64,000 nucleotides of DNA from Acanthochlamys bracteata (GCA_019914995.1 CM034145.1:186001-250000), one strand, 5' to 3'. Positions 48,665 to 62,268 are shown, counted from the first letter of the stretch. Notes: generated by a model from the sequence alone, not told the origin. Numbers and translations are program-made.

Positions 48665-48860
48665 AGAAAAAGAGGGATGGCATTCACATGAAAATTTTGT
48701 CACCATATTAATTAAGTTAATTATTATTTATATAATAATTCTTCTTCTGTTTTTAATAGGAAATTTCATAGGAAGGAGGCAAAGCATGGCACGGAGGGGG
48801 ATGTATTTCATAAGCAGAAGCGGCAGGGATCCAAAAAGCACTTTTGGAACTATAGCTTTT
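48665..48860. repeat. Partial tandem copy of the flanking repeat
   Basis: It starts 'aaaagagggatggcattcac' and ends 'aagcacttttggaactatagc', paralleling about 48430-48606 with an extra 'ggaaggaggcaaagcatgg' also seen in that copy. Confidence 0.7.
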
Positions 48861-50222
48861 TTGTGTCATTTCTTAATTCACATGATCCCCCACGCTCACA
48901 TCACATGCAACCCCCTCATATCATCACAACAAAATAAAATTAAGTAATTCCTGTTTCAAAATTTATATATATGTTTTATAAATTAAGATATGTTAAATTT
49001 ATTGGTCAATAAATACATGCATAAAAAAAGAACAAAAATGTACGTAATAATGGCTAATGTATAAGTTTTACCTAATACATTTATTTGGCGAATGTTTGTG
49101 TATATAAGAAAACTTAAGGTTATGATTATGGTATGAAATATGCAAAAGGAAAGCTTAAGAATTATTGATTTAAAGATTTACAATTACATAAAAAAATAAT
49201 CACTTATGTAGCAAATTTTACACAAAGACAAGATGTTCAACAAGTCATAAAATTAACTCAAAGAATGCTATAATTTTTTATTTAACAGTTATGGTCTTTT
49301 TTAAATATTTAACTACACAATTTGCTATGGAATAGTATGTTATTAGACAAAAATGAAATTTTTATGAAATTAAGTTACATGAAATAGAAAATGAAAAGGC
49401 GTAGAGCATGATCCAAGGAAGGTTTTTGGAGAGTTGCTTGCGCACGAACTTACATATTTCTTCCATCTATCCATTAGAATATCGTCAAGTAAAAGCAGTA
49501 CCTGTTCGTAGCCTCTATCCAATTCGAAAACTGCCTCCAAACTTTCCATACCAAGCAACAGACATGTGAATATTGATCAGAAACACTATAAAAACAATTG
49601 TGAACAATGCACAGCAGAACTTCAGCAATTTGAGTACAGCTTCAGGAGTTTGTTTCGAATCGATCACAAAAACAACCTGTCTAACAATTTTATAGGCTTT
49701 GGCTTAAAGGTAGGTACAAGTAGAAACCATAACAGTGGAAAACACAGCACTCAATATCAGTGCTGTGTAAAACTAAACATAGACATAACAGTGGAAACGA
49801 CAACGTTCGTTTGCCTATTCGCATCTGTAAAGATAGGAGTTCTACACTAAATGCCAATACAAAATTAATACGTAAGATATAACATCACAACCAAAACTTT
49901 TAGAATCAATAGATTGAAACAGCAATTCATATTATTTAAATTACAATAACATGAGACAATAACATCAAACCGGACTCAAAGTTGAGTATGCTCACACCCA
50001 CTTATGATTTCTATGTTCTTTTCAGGGTCCAAAACAACATTAAAAAAAACTATGATTTCACATGACGAAGATATCTTTGGTAATGTAATGCACGAAAGAA
50101 TGATGAAAGTTCCTCTATAAATATGATGATGACTAAATTCCTCTATAAATATGATGATGGACCTCTATAAATTAAATGTAAACTATGACCCAATTTATCT
50201 ATAGGTGCATAAGTTATCATGC
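48861..50222. other. Intergenic, PPI-like gene 3' flank
   Basis: AT-rich DNA without a supported gene. A minus-strand frame at 49558-49370 (LEAVFELDRGYEQVLLLLDD) is gene-like in composition but short and unrecognised. The stretch next to 50222 should hold the 3' UTR of the PPI-like gene. A 27-base phrase is repeated in tandem near 50112-50158 ('cctctataaatatgatgatg'). Confidence 0.45.
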
Positions 50223-51215
50223 TCAGAAGCCAAAGTTTGGGGGTAAGAAGTTTGATGAAGATATGTAGTTGCCGGTGAAAAATAGCACAACTAATAAGAG
50301 GCAGAGTAGAACCACCCACATCCAAGCTTGCATTTCCCTCTTGCTCCTGTTGCGAAGTTGCGGAGGAAGGGGCTCTCCCTTGCTGTACTTCTTTGATACT
50401 GGCACTTGCCTTGAGGTTCTCTTGGAAACTGTAGTAGTCTTGCTCTCTGGTTTCTGAATGACAGCAGGTGAGCATGGTTCAGCTGCTGGGGCATCAGAAG
50501 CCGTCTCTATCTCCATAATCCCTGCTTTCTGCTTCTCTTTCTTTGCCTTTTTCTGCATTTTGTTATCAAAAGATTTGTCAGACATTAGAATATTAAAAAG
50601 GAAATTTGAACAGATAAGTTTCATAATGAAATTTAAAGGGTAAAGGTTTCACCAAAAAAATTCAAACTTTATACTTGCAGTAAATTTACTACGACAAATA
50701 GAGTAAGTACCTTTTCTTTCTCCTCCGCCTCTTTTCTTGCCTTGTACTCAGCTTTAGCTTGGTTCCTCTCAGCTTTCCTCTTCTTCCTTTCTTCAGCTTC
50801 CTTTGCCTTTGCTATTTGGTCCAGCCTAAGCTGTTCCTTCAACTCAGCAGCAGCTTTCTCCTTCCGCACTTCTTCCTCTTTCCTAGCAAGTTCCTCATCC
50901 TCTTTACTTACTTTCTTTTTCATAACCTCTTCCACCTCTTCCACATCTATATCAGGGATCATAGCACCGAGGTTCTTGGCAGAAGATGGCTTCTCGGACT
51001 TCTTTGATTTACTTTCCAAGTTTGCATTTGCATGTGTGATTCCCGAGGCAGCTTCTCCATTGGTATCCTTCACTGCTTTATTGAGCTTCTTTGAGACACT
51101 TTCCATGACCGCTGGAGCTACTTCCAATTTAGGTCCTGCATCATTATCTTTTGGTGTTGAATATTTATAAGAATCTCTATATTTGAACCTTGAACCTAAG
51201 GACTGTGAGTCTCCG

Positions 51216-51247
<32 letters not shown>

Positions 51248-54200
51248 CTGGCTTGCCTGAAATTGGATCAACAGCGGTCTGCAGCACAGGTGGCTTCTCA
51301 TTTAAACCAACAGCTCTTCCATCCAGAGTTCCAAGCCTTCTGATCGTCTTTGCCTCATTAGATTTAACATACAGCTTACGAAATTCCTCGTTGCTGTTCC
51401 ACATCTCCATCACACTCTCTACCTGTAAAAATTAGGTTAGGACATATACATAAACTAACATACTGAAACAGAGGCCTGAGGCATAACCACCTGACTGCTA
51501 CAATAGTTTCGAAGCCCTTCTATGTCTTTGGCGGCTCTAAATTTGTCCACAGCTGTTCGATAGTCACTGAGTGAATAAAAATTTTGCCTCTGCAAAAACA
51601 AAAAATTGCTAAAGAATAAGTGAATATCTTTCCATTAACCATTTACGCATACCTTTCTACGATGTTAGAATACTGAAGAAAATATCAGCAGTAAAAGTTT
51701 CCAGACATCGTATGATCACTAAAGGATTTCAAAGTGTCAACCATAAATAGCATTCAAAGACCTCAAAATGTAAAGATCAAATGAGTTTGAAGTTCAGAGG
51801 AAATGCTAAGATTGTCCACTATTCATGTTCCAAATACCTATCCAGTAATCATCTAAAAACACCAGAGCTAGACTGCAGTATTTTTACGAAGTACAAGATC
51901 ATTTCATGTATCAAGGTAGCAATTATTGCCAACTATATTTAGACTTTCGCACATGAAAGAATCTACTAACAATAATGGACATGTACACCATCCCCTTATG
52001 ATTTTATACTACTAAGGGGTGGTTATCAATAATTTCCTAACCTCTCAGAATCGAATTGTAAAAGAAGCTGAGATTGGTAGGTTCTCTGTTTGGTTAAGAG
52101 CTATAAAATGTTAGTATAAGAGGCTATTCTATTCGAATATGGCACCTAAGGTGCCACTGTTGAATATAAAAAATTATGAGTTGGAATCATGCTGACAAAA
52201 TTTCAATTCAATCATATCAGAAATTGACATCCACCCGCCTCCTGGTAAAAAATATCATAAAAAGAAAAAACATTTTTGTCAAATTTCACTATTTGTCACT
52301 TGATCTAAAGGCAAGATGAAAATCAATTTATAATCCGATTGAGTTGAAAATTTTATCAGCATATTTTATACTCATACTTCTTCGTATTCAATAATGGAGA
52401 TTTAATTTGTAGCAATAAATCGGAAGGGTGCCCCTATCTTCACACACACGCGCACACACACATATATATAGCGGTACTTAAAAAAATGATGGAGACTGAA
52501 TCTCATTATGAGGGGCATGGTTGCATTAGTTATATTACCAAGAGGCCCAATACCTCTAATTTAGACTCTTATAAACAACGCTACCATGGTAGTCTTAACA
52601 AAAATATGATATTGGTTTTAACCATTCTTATGGAACAAGAATGCTACAATTTGAGAAACATCGTTGACAAGTTTACCGCAAGATCTATGCTTCTAATAAT
52701 AGTCAACTAAAGCGAACTATACCACTTGTAATTTTTCAAATATTCATTAACCATCACGATGATACTATCCCTCACAAAACATGCTACAAGAACCCATGCT
52801 ATTTCTGTTCGAGATCAAATATATACAACAAAAACTATCATCAGTAAGATCAACTCTAACATGGATTTGAAGGCATCGCCGTCTTACTCATGATACAAAG
52901 GCCACGTCAGAAAGCTGCTTAGGTAGTGCTTCAATTTACATGATTAATTTCTACATCAATTACCATATTTATATTTGGCCGTTATATCTTATGTTTACAA
53001 TTAAGATATGGATAAGTACCATTCTTGGAGAAAAAACATATAATTTACAAAAGAAGCCACAATCTAATAAGAAATATTGCCAATGGTGAACTCAAGTTCT
53101 ACCAAATCCTTCTAAATTTTTTGGGACGAGGATTAAGGGACAATGTATCATATCCATAAAGAGGTCTACGGACTAGGGCATAAACAGTTCTTGATTGCGA
53201 AAACTGTAATAGGAAACAAGATTTTTGCTTGTAGAAAGCCATATTGAAGTCTTGTCTAAAGGGGAGTCCACCTTCATCTGTTCCAAGGTGAAACCTCTTT
53301 TCTAATTCAAGATACACAATAAGCTCAAAGCGCTTTCACCTCTTCATTCATTTGTTTTCCAAAATGTCACCTAATATTTAGCAACCTTCACAAACTAGCA
53401 ATTGAAGCCTCCATTCCTCATTGAAGATCTTCCATCACTAGCCTTTAACAAAACAAATATGGGAAGATGCACAAATCTTGTGACTTGTAACAAGTACTTT
53501 TGAATAGTTTCAACCAAATTCCCACAGGCCAAGTCAAGCTATCCTATAAGTGACCTTAAGAAAGAGAACAGGAAAATTGTCCACTATCAAAGTTAAAGCA
53601 ATGGACAAATACCCCCGCTTCGACAAACTAACACGATTGGCATCTCTAACAGATGGAGGGCGAGTTCTATTCTTTATTCAACATCCATATGAAACCAGAT
53701 ACCTTTGTCTCTATTTATTGTTTCCACGGTATGACCTACCTTTTAACAGTCTTCCATATAAGGAGATTGAGACTTCATTCATAAATAAAATTTAAAGTTG
53801 CACAATTGATGTGCTTATGGCATGCAAACTTAGAAAAACCCAAAATGTTTTCCACTTGCAGTAGATGCCTTAGGGTAGTACCTTAAGTTTATGATGTGTT
53901 TTTCCTCAATAAAGTTCATGCATGCAGCACACACTTTCACTATATCTCGAACTTACTAATATATCTATATATTGTTTTAAAGTTTCTACTAAAATGAGAA
54001 TGTAAAAATTAGTAATGCATAAGTTTTATTGTATCGAATTGTCTAGATGTCGTTGCTTTGTTAGGCCCAATAGTCAGATAGTCAACATCAAAAACATTAC
54101 CCGTAGATTTTAAAATTCTGTGACATAATATAGTTACCAATATCCATATTCTGTTGACCATCATAAAGAAAAACAAGGAACCTTCTTTCTAAATTGGACT

Positions 54201-57200
54201 AATGCTTTTCTTCACAAGGTATGTGAATGCCTTTACCCTTACCAAGAAAACTTAAATGCACAAGATTTATACGCATATAAAAACATGAAGAATGGAGGTG
54301 TAACATGCTCTAGTCAATCTCTGAGTCCTCATTATCTAGAAACCCAATAGAAACATTAGCAAGTGAAGCAAATTTTCATCCCTACACATCCCTCTAACTC
54401 TTTGTTTAAAGGTACTAGAGGAAGAAGCATAGTCATACTTACTCTAATGCCTAGCTAAAACTATATCAGTAAAGCCAATGATTCCACCACATTAATATTG
54501 GTCAATCACCAAATGCTTTGGTTTGACATGAATAATTGAAAATAACATTCATTCAAATTAAACTTCCAATTTCACAAAGCATAGATGCATACATAACAAT
54601 AAAGTCAATATCTATCAAAGTTTGACAGCCAATGTGAAATTTTGATGGTGAAAATCTCCTTACACACATGGAAACTGATAAGGAATGAATGAAAAATAGC
54701 TATCATAATTCCCCAAAAGAAGAGATAAAGAATACTAAAATCGGGTACACAATTTCTTATGTTCCAAGTATGGATAGAAAGGTGCATTAACCATTTATCA
54801 GTGAACAACAAATGTATCAAATTCCTACTATACAATACCACAGAAACAAAAGCACGATTTAATGAAAACAATAAAGCTTAAGTACGAATTACCAATGCAT
54901 AGAATTCAGAGTTGAGTTTCTTGAATTGTGCATAAGCTTCTTCCCGAATCTTTGCAGCAGCTTGAAATTGGTTCTGTAAATCTTTCAAATGTTGTCTTTC
55001 ATCAGACAACTCCTTCCATGCATCTTTTGTAGCTTTTTCAGCAAGTGATAGCTCATCCTTCAAGGAATCAGCTTCCTTTTTCACAAGCTGCAAACAACAG
55101 TTTCATCAAGTAGGCAGTCATATATTAGAAAACAAGTGAATGAAGAAACAATATAACCACCTTCAGTCGTTCCTCAATTACATCTCTTTGTTCAAACGCC
55201 TCCTGAATATCTTCCATCGAGCCCATATTTGACAAAAGTTCCTCCCGCCGGCTCTTTAAGACCTTTATCTCCTTCAAATATTGCTTCTCTTGTTTTAGAG
55301 GCATTGTCTCATGTTGAATCATGAGCTCCATGTTTTGTATCTGAAACCATTAAAAAGCAGTAATCTGGTTTGATCCAAGAAGCAATTCAACATTACAAGA
55401 AAGTATATAAATCACAAAGCAGCCCATACCTTGTCGTCAATGTCATCAATGAAGCTTGCATTCTTCATTCTCCCAAGTATTGCCTGGAGGTTGTCGATTT
55501 CCTTCCGCTTATCATTGAATCTAGTACGTATCAAATTTTCTTCTCCCTTAGCAGCCTCCCATTTTTGCTGGCATTCACTTACAGAAACCTATATTGATGC
55601 CAAAGCTTTTAGCATGAGTGAAAAAGCACAACCATGAAGACAATAAGAAAATAAACCAGAAGTACTAAAAATAGCCACCTTTTGTGCTTTCACTGAAGCA
55701 TTTACTGCATCCCTCGCTGCAGTCTTATTATTTAGGTCTGCTTGAAGGATAGATCTTTCTTCATCGTGCTCCTTCTTATTCAATCTAGGAATTAGAATTA
55801 TGTAGACATCTCGTTTCTCTTTATCTGATGAAGAAGAACTAGGATACTCAGCTGCATCCTGAACAGCTTCAGCATCTTGGGCAAACTTTTCCTCGCCGTC
55901 CTGGACATGCTCTGGTTTCATACTTCCATCTGCATCGAAATTAATAGGTTCAATTGCTAATTCATCAGTTTTAGCTTCTTCACATAGATGCACTTCATGA
56001 CTTGCTTCCGCTGCTGCTTCAAGTATCTCAGAATCACCAGTATCAGAGGGTTGAGACACATCTCCTGCTTGCGCACTGCTTTTGGCTTCGTAAATCGTTG
56101 TCTCATGTTCAACATCAGGACAACTAACAACAGCAACATCACCTTTCTCCATCTCGACAGGGATTTCTCTACCAACAATCTCAGGATTCTCTTGCGTGAA
56201 TGATGCCTTTAATTTGACATTAGCCTGTTCCAATACAGGTAGTATTGCAGATTCTGACCCAGCTTCTGTTTCACCAGCATGATCTGCAACCACATTTTTG
56301 CCTTGAAGCTTGCTTTCAGGCTCAACCATCAAGGCAGTAGCCTTCTCTGTGTCAATGTCCTCCTTGCTCTCACCTTTCTCTACAGTAGCAGACCACAATT
56401 GTTGTTCACCGGAACCAATGACCACTTCTTCTGCAGATCTTGTTTGTGGGTCAGATTCAGCATCTTCTTCTTGCTTTGAGTCTAAAGCAACAATAAGAGC
56501 CTCCTCAACATCGGCACCTTCAACTGCTTTCGTCGGTGCGGTTAGTCCCGAATTCACCATTAGTGCTTGCAGTTCTGTTTCTTCCATAGCATCTATCACA
56601 AAATTTCCAACATCTTCCTTGCCACATTGCTCTATAATGTCAGTAGGCTCCCTAACCTCAACCTGAACCTCATCAACACCACTGTTTGAATCTTGATTCT
56701 TGCTCAATCCAACAGACAGTTCTTCTTCCATCTTCCTCTCTCCGTTCAACCAACTACTCTCTTCTTCTCTAATACAAGCATCACCACCTTCTTCCACCTT
56801 CATTTCATCTTCTTCTGATGGCAAAGACCTGTTCTCTCCAACATGATCTGCTGCTTCTACACAGATATTCTTCTTTCTTTCATCTTCTTCTGTAGAGCTA
56901 GGCACATTTTTCTCTTCAGCCTTACCATCTCCTAAATCGAATTGTTTATGCAACCCATCATCTTTTGCCAACCCCTCACTACTTTCTCTGACACTTTCTT
57001 CGCTACCATGTAATACATTCACCTTTGATTTCTCACTATTTTCAACTTTATCTTTACCCTCATGCAATTCATTCACCTCTAATTCCTCCCTACTTTCAAC
57101 ATTTTCTTCATTTCCGTGCAACCCACTCACTTCTATTTCCTTGTTGGTTGCAATATTTTCACCTTGCAACCCACTTACCTCCAACTCCTCGTCGCTTTTG

Positions 57201-58156
57201 ACACTTACTTCACCCCCATGCAACCCACTGATCTCCACTTCCTCCCTTTCTCCAACATCTTCTTCACTCCCATATAACCGATTAACATCCCCTTGTTTGC
57301 TATCTGAAATACTCTTCTCACCTTGTAACCCACACACCTCAACTTCCCCCTTATTTTCCAGATTTTCTTCGTCCCTGTTCAAACCAGTGACCGCTTTTAC
57401 TTCCTCTTCGTTTGCAACAGCTTCCTCTCCCTGCAAACTATTCACCTTTACTCCCTCGCTATTTTCGCCATTGACTTCACCCCCATGAAATGCAGTTAGC
57501 ACCTTTTCCTCCCTATTTTCAACATTTTCTTCCTCCCCATTCAACCTGCTCACTGCCCACTCCTCCCTATCTTCAGCATCTCTTTCTTCCCCATTCAATC
57601 CAACGACTTCAACTTCCTCATTTGTCACAACACCTTCTTCTCCTTGCGAGCCACTCTCCTCCACCCTCTTGTTACTTTCGACATTTTCTTTACCACTGTG
57701 TGACCCACTCAGCTCCACCTCCTCACAATTCAACTCATTCTCCTCCACTTTCTTGCTATTCTCACCACCTTCCTCACACCCATGCACCCCATTGGCCCCC
57801 AAATCTTCACCATTTGCAGCACCTTCTTCACCGTCTACTTTCCCGTTCACGCCCACTTCATCCCCATTTTCAATTTTCAATCCCAATTGACCACCATTTC
57901 CGATTGTCCCTTCGTCTTCCAATCCCTCCCCTGGATTCTCATCGCCCCCAAGGCCGACCTTCTCGTAATCATCTCCAGCATTGTCATCATCACCGACAGA
58001 GATCTCCTTCGGATCACGAGCAGCAGCCTGGACGAGCACGAACGATCCACCTACATCTCCTTCCTCTCCGCTTAGATCCGGCGACGAGAACGCCGATGAC
58101 GTGGCATTCTCCACCGAAGCTGACTTGGCACCAGCACGAGTCTGCTCCTCCGGCAT
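50223..58156 (-). CDS. Proton pump interactor (PPI)-like protein with acidic N-terminus
   Basis: Eight exons join in phase: 58156-55679, 55588-55430, 55340-55161, 55087-54893, 51589-51491, 51422-51257, 51174-50711, 50552-50223 (4,071 bp, 1,356 aa). The C-terminal half matches the PPI family: coiled coils, YRTAVDKFRAAKDIEGLRNY, FRKLYVKSNEAKTIRRLGTL, a Lys/Glu-rich helix (ELARKEEEVRKEKAAAELKE) and a C-terminal membrane anchor (WMWVVLLCLLLVVLFF). Known PPI1 binds the autoinhibitory tail of the plasma-membrane H+-ATPase and stimulates it; that role here is inferred. The first roughly 750 residues are very acidic with a degenerate repeat like EEVEVSGLHGGEENVENREE, so the protein is about twice the length of PPI1. 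The start is the first ATG (MPEEQTRAG); the open frame upstream has no ATG. Intron 6 appears to be GC-AG. Confidence 0.82.
51175..51256 (-). other. Likely GC-AG intron 6 of the PPI-like gene
   Basis: The exons on either side are in different frames, so something must be removed. A donor TCAG|GCAAGC and the acceptor ATAGAG|ATTC give an 82-bp intron and a continuous frame (..VDPIS-DSYKYS..). The intron carries (CT)n and (GC)n runs. No GT donor at this place restores the frame. Confidence 0.7.
51590..54892 (-). other. Intron 4 of the PPI-like gene (3.3 kb)
   Basis: It is far longer than the other introns of this gene (67-158 bases and similar). It holds a CA/TA microsatellite at about 52440-52475 and short meaningless open frames. 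I see no clear transposon ends. Confidence 0.6.
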
Positions 58157-58515
58157 TGTTGTTGTTGTTGTTGCTTCTTCTCTGCAGTTGTTGTCTTTGT
58201 TATCGAGAAACGAATAAGAAGAAGAAGAAGAAGAAGAAGAGAAGATGGGTAGACAAGAAGAGAGAGCCGCCACGGAGCCGCCAAAAACGGAGCAGAAACA
58301 ACGGGACGGATCCCGTGGTGGCGGCCGGGGTACGGATCTGGAGGTATCCACGAATCAGAAGAAAGATCTCCGGCCCAGATTCAAAGATCTCTCTCTCTCT
58401 GCTTTGGTTTTTGTTGTCTCTGCAATTTGAAGGAGAACGAAAGAGAAGAAGAGAATGAATGTGAATATAAATAAATAATAAACGGATTTTTAAAAAAAAT
58501 AAGTTTTGAAACATT
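58157..58515 (-). other. Leader of the PPI-like gene
   Basis: It is rich in CTT and CT microsatellites (58218-58242 on the plus strand reads as GAA units; (CT)n near 58388-58402). The frame is open upstream of the ATG but starts only with GTG, so it is read as 5' UTR. Confidence 0.6.
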
Positions 58516-61500
58516 TAATTAAATTGCAACTCATAAGTCAAGACCTTTTAAAGTTCATCTTCGGTAAATTCACTCGTTAAGCAATAAGTATTAATAATGA
58601 CTAAAACGTCCTTATTTTATCATCTTTGGCTTAAACGATAATACAAGCGTATGATAGTCTTTATAAGATTCAAACGTGCATAATCAGGCTACTAACATAA
58701 AACTTTAAACAGTAAAAAGTTAGCTAAATTGCACATCTAGACCACTATTGTTCATCTTCTATATAATACCTCCTCCTTACTGAAAGATGTCTGAAAATGC
58801 TCTTGAAAAAAAAAAATTTTTTTAAATGTTTTTAATTATTTAAAAAAACAGTAAGAATAACAAATTTAACTATATTTATATAGATAAATAAATAAATGAG
58901 TAATAAAGTAATTTTTTTATAAAGACTCAATTATTTTTTATTTATATTAAACTAATTTTTTAATATAACTTTAAGCCAATCTTATTAATGTAACTTTAGT
59001 TTTATTTTTTTGTAATAACTTAACTTTAGATTAATGTTAGGTATAATTTAACAAAATAAATCTGTTTTTAAATATATAAAAAATTAATCATATAATTTTA
59101 TTATTGTTCTTACCAATTAAACTTAATTAAATAAATAAATATATAAATATAATTATTATAATAAAAAGTAATACGTATTAGTTTAAACATATTACATTAA
59201 ATTTATATTAAATTAGAAATTAAATAAATAGAAATTATAAAATATAAAATAAAAGAAAAGCAAATTCACTATGTGTAACTATCAAAATAGTAGGTACATA
59301 TTTAATTATAATATAAAAATTATTTTTTACTAATAAAATGAAATCAAATATGATAAAAATGAAATAATAGTTTTGGACCATGTGTTTGAAAATAATGGGA
59401 AGAGTTTAATTTATTAGTAATTGTAATAGTACGTGTATAGGTAGCAACATTTATTAAGGCTTGAACGTTTCTGCATTTCGAGGTTGGTTAGTTATTATCA
59501 TTATTAATGGTTCAAACGTTGCTGATTTTTAAATTTGATTAGTTCCAAGTACCTATTTAAAACTTTAAACCATTGACAAATATAGTCAAGATTGATTTTA
59601 ATTTAATACAGTTTGAATACAGTTATATTATTTTACACGAATAAGATTTATATCATTTTATATATTTTCATAATACTATAAAAAATTTCTTTAAAAATAA
59701 AATAAAGAAAATTAAAAATTAAAAAGTATTTTCAAATATTTTTTAAGTTAGTGTTCGGTTATCAATACTCGTCAAACACGGCTCTTTCACATTGATTTAT
59801 TTCAGACTTGCAGGCTTAAATTGAGGCGAAATTGATGGAATGTGTAAGAATATTTTTAAAAATGAATTTTTCTAAAAATAAAAATATTTAGTAATTAAAT
59901 TTTAATATAATAAGTAATTATAAAATTTTATAATGTAAAATTTATTATATTTTTTAATTTTTGTTAAATATATAAAATATTATAAAAATTTTATCAAAAT
60001 ATGAATAAAAATTGGAATAAAAATTTAATTCCAAACCGCACATGAAGTGTTCGAATGCATTTAATCTCTTTATATCTGAAAATATCTAAAATCTAAATCA
60101 ATTTCTTTTTTCTTTACAGTAATAAGTTAATAACGTGTTAGGTTATGTCCACTAATGTAATATTTAGAAGTCAAACGATGGTGGGTTTTTAAAAGAGTGG
60201 TGGTCCTCTATTCAATCAATTGAAAGTTTGAAAAACCTTAATAAGTGGTGCACATCTAAATCAATCAAACCCCTTTCGTTCCTATCAACTTTAAACGGAT
60301 ATTCCTTTGGTTCATTCACACCGGGACCTTTTTAGGATGTGTTTGATAGTGATTTTAAAAACAAATTTTCAAATAAAAAAATATTTTATTATTTATTATT
60401 TTATTTTTAAAAATAATAAAATCTTATTACATAAATATTTTTATATTTTTTAAAAATTTAAATAAATTTTATAAAATATTATAAAAATTTATTAGAAGAT
60501 ATAAAATAAAAAATTAAAATTCTTTTGAAACTTACTTTCAAACGCTTTGTTTGTTTGGACCACAGAGCTCTAATAATAGTAGGTTCCGTTTAGACGTGCT
60601 GAAATTTTTATGCTTTTGAAAGCTATTTTAGAATGCTATAAGTGGCTGTGAAGCTTTTACTATAAAAGCAGCTTTATGCTGAAAAATGTTTGAATAAATT
60701 GTTACTGTATTGTGTTTTTTAATACTGAAAGCTGAATAAAATGTTTGGTTAAACTTATGCTTATTTTTATATAAAATATAAAATGATTGAAATACTCCTA
60801 AATATATAACAATTGATATATTATGAAAATTTTAATTCTTTTTGATATATTATTTATTTTTTAAATATAATAAATTTATTATGTAAAAATTATATAAATA
60901 AATTATATTATTGATATCAATCAATAATTAATTTGAATAATATTGATTATATAATAATTATTATTATATTAAATTTGAAAAACTCTTGAATATATAATAA
61001 TTGATATATTGTAAAATTTTTAATTTTTTTTGATATATTATTTATTTTTTAGATTTAATAAATTTATTATGTAAAAATTATATAAATAATTTTTTCAACA
61101 TTTTGGTTCAGCTTTTTTTCAACATTTTTTTACAAATTTTTATTTTATATTTTTTAATATATATTTTATAAGTATTTAGAAAATTTATTTAAAAATTTAG
61201 AAAGTATAGAAAAAAATTTCTACGTAGTGAGATAATTTTATTGTATATTTTTATAACTTTTTAGAAATAAAAAAATAAAAGTTATTTTTTAAAATTCTTC
61301 ATTTAAAAAACGTTCTATTTTATAAGCAATCCTAAAACACACTTTACCATGGTTTATTAGGCCACCTAAAAAAATAAAAACTTTTAAAACAGAAAAAGAA
61401 TTTCAATAATTTTTAATAATATTTAAGAAAATTATATATAATAATTATAACCTATAATTTAACTTATTCTTAAACTTTTAAAACCTTTATTGTACAAGCT

Positions 61501-61728
61501 CTTTTTAGTTTAAAATTTTCAAAAACCGTCTATTTTACCTAAAATGGCCTAATGTTACAAAAAAATGTAATTGTATGGGCTTAAATCCAATATAACACTA
61601 GAATAGCCCAAAACGTTTGTTTTGGGCCTGAACGTGGACAAATGTCGATTGTCGAATGTAAAGTATTTCTACAGTACTGTACTTAAAGAGTACTAAAACA
61701 AGAACACATACTATTTATTATTGTTGAA
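58516..61728. other. AT-rich intergenic with MITE-like blocks
   Basis: There is no gene here. Blocks at about 59840-60030, 60335-60550 and 61100-61330 share the A/T runs of the MITE-like family. The block at 60335-60550 has roughly inverted ends ('ggatgtgtttgatagt' and 'acttactttcaaacgc'). About 60590-61070 contains a separate diverged repeat ('gatatattatttattttttaaatataa' and 'gatatattatttattttttagattta') present twice. Confidence 0.45.
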
Positions 61729-62268
61729 TTAATCCTTGTCATCATCGAATGGGATGAGAATGCAGTAAGTAATTCCCATGGCAACCCACCCACCAACTAA
61801 CACCCTCACGGCAGACGCCTTCGCCGGAGCTCCGCCGAATCTTGCGCCAATTGCTCCGAAACCCACAAGCATCACCGACGCCACCGTCACAATCACAGCG
61901 ACTCTCACCACGTGTCGCGTTATAAAAGCACTAGACAGAAGTGGCACTACTGCACCTGCCATGAACGATATCCCTGATGCTGCCGCAGCTTTCACCGGAC
62001 TCGGCAACTCTGTCTTTTTGTTTGTAGCATTAGTCGATATTTCGATGTCACGTTGAGTTGAAACGGATATGAATTCGCCTACTGCCATACTGAAAGCTCC
62101 GGCGATAGCACCTGCTATGCCGGAGACTAACATGGACATTCTGTCTTCTCGAGCAGCACCAACACCTAGCATGAGTGAAGTCGTCGACAGCAAACCATCA
62201 CTGGAGCCGAGAATAGCGGCGCGGAGCCATTGCGCCCGTTTCGTTGTCGCCGTTGCCGGAGAATCCAT
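61729..62268 (-). CDS. Vacuolar iron transporter-like protein (VTL)
   Basis: A single exon encodes 179 aa starting MDSPATATTKRAQWLRAAIL. The family signature is RAQWLRAAILGSSDGLLSTTSLMLGVGA, followed by SMAVGEFISVSTQRDIE, a short polar linker, then three hydrophobic segments ending VLVGGWVAMGITYCILIPF. This is the CCC1/VIT family, VTL (nodulin-21-like) branch, which lacks the extended cytoplasmic metal-binding helices of true VITs. VTL proteins move ferrous iron into the vacuole or related compartments. It is at the short end for the group. The start is the first ATG; the frame upstream opens only with TTG. The neighbouring PP7 gene lies about 560 bp upstream on the same strand. Confidence 0.9.
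   Translation of the reverse strand: MDSPATATTKRAQWLRAAILGSSDGLLSTTSLMLGVGAAREDRMSMLVSGIAGAIAGAFSMAVGEFISVSTQRDIEISTNATNKKTELPSPVKAAAASGISFMAGAVVPLLSSAFITRHVVRVAVIVTVASVMLVGFGAIGARFGGAPAKASAVRVLVGGWVAMGITYCILIPFDDDKD

Noticed and set aside
58157-58351. N-terminal extension of the PPI-like protein (MDTSRSVP..)
   Set aside because: The frame begins at GTG and has no ATG before 58156; the region looks like a CT-rich leader.
57490-58458. A 322-codon plus-strand open frame rich in His, Pro and Ser opposite PPI exon 1
   Set aside because: It is the antisense of the Glu/Val/Gly-rich repeats; composition explains its length, and it starts and ends without gene signals.
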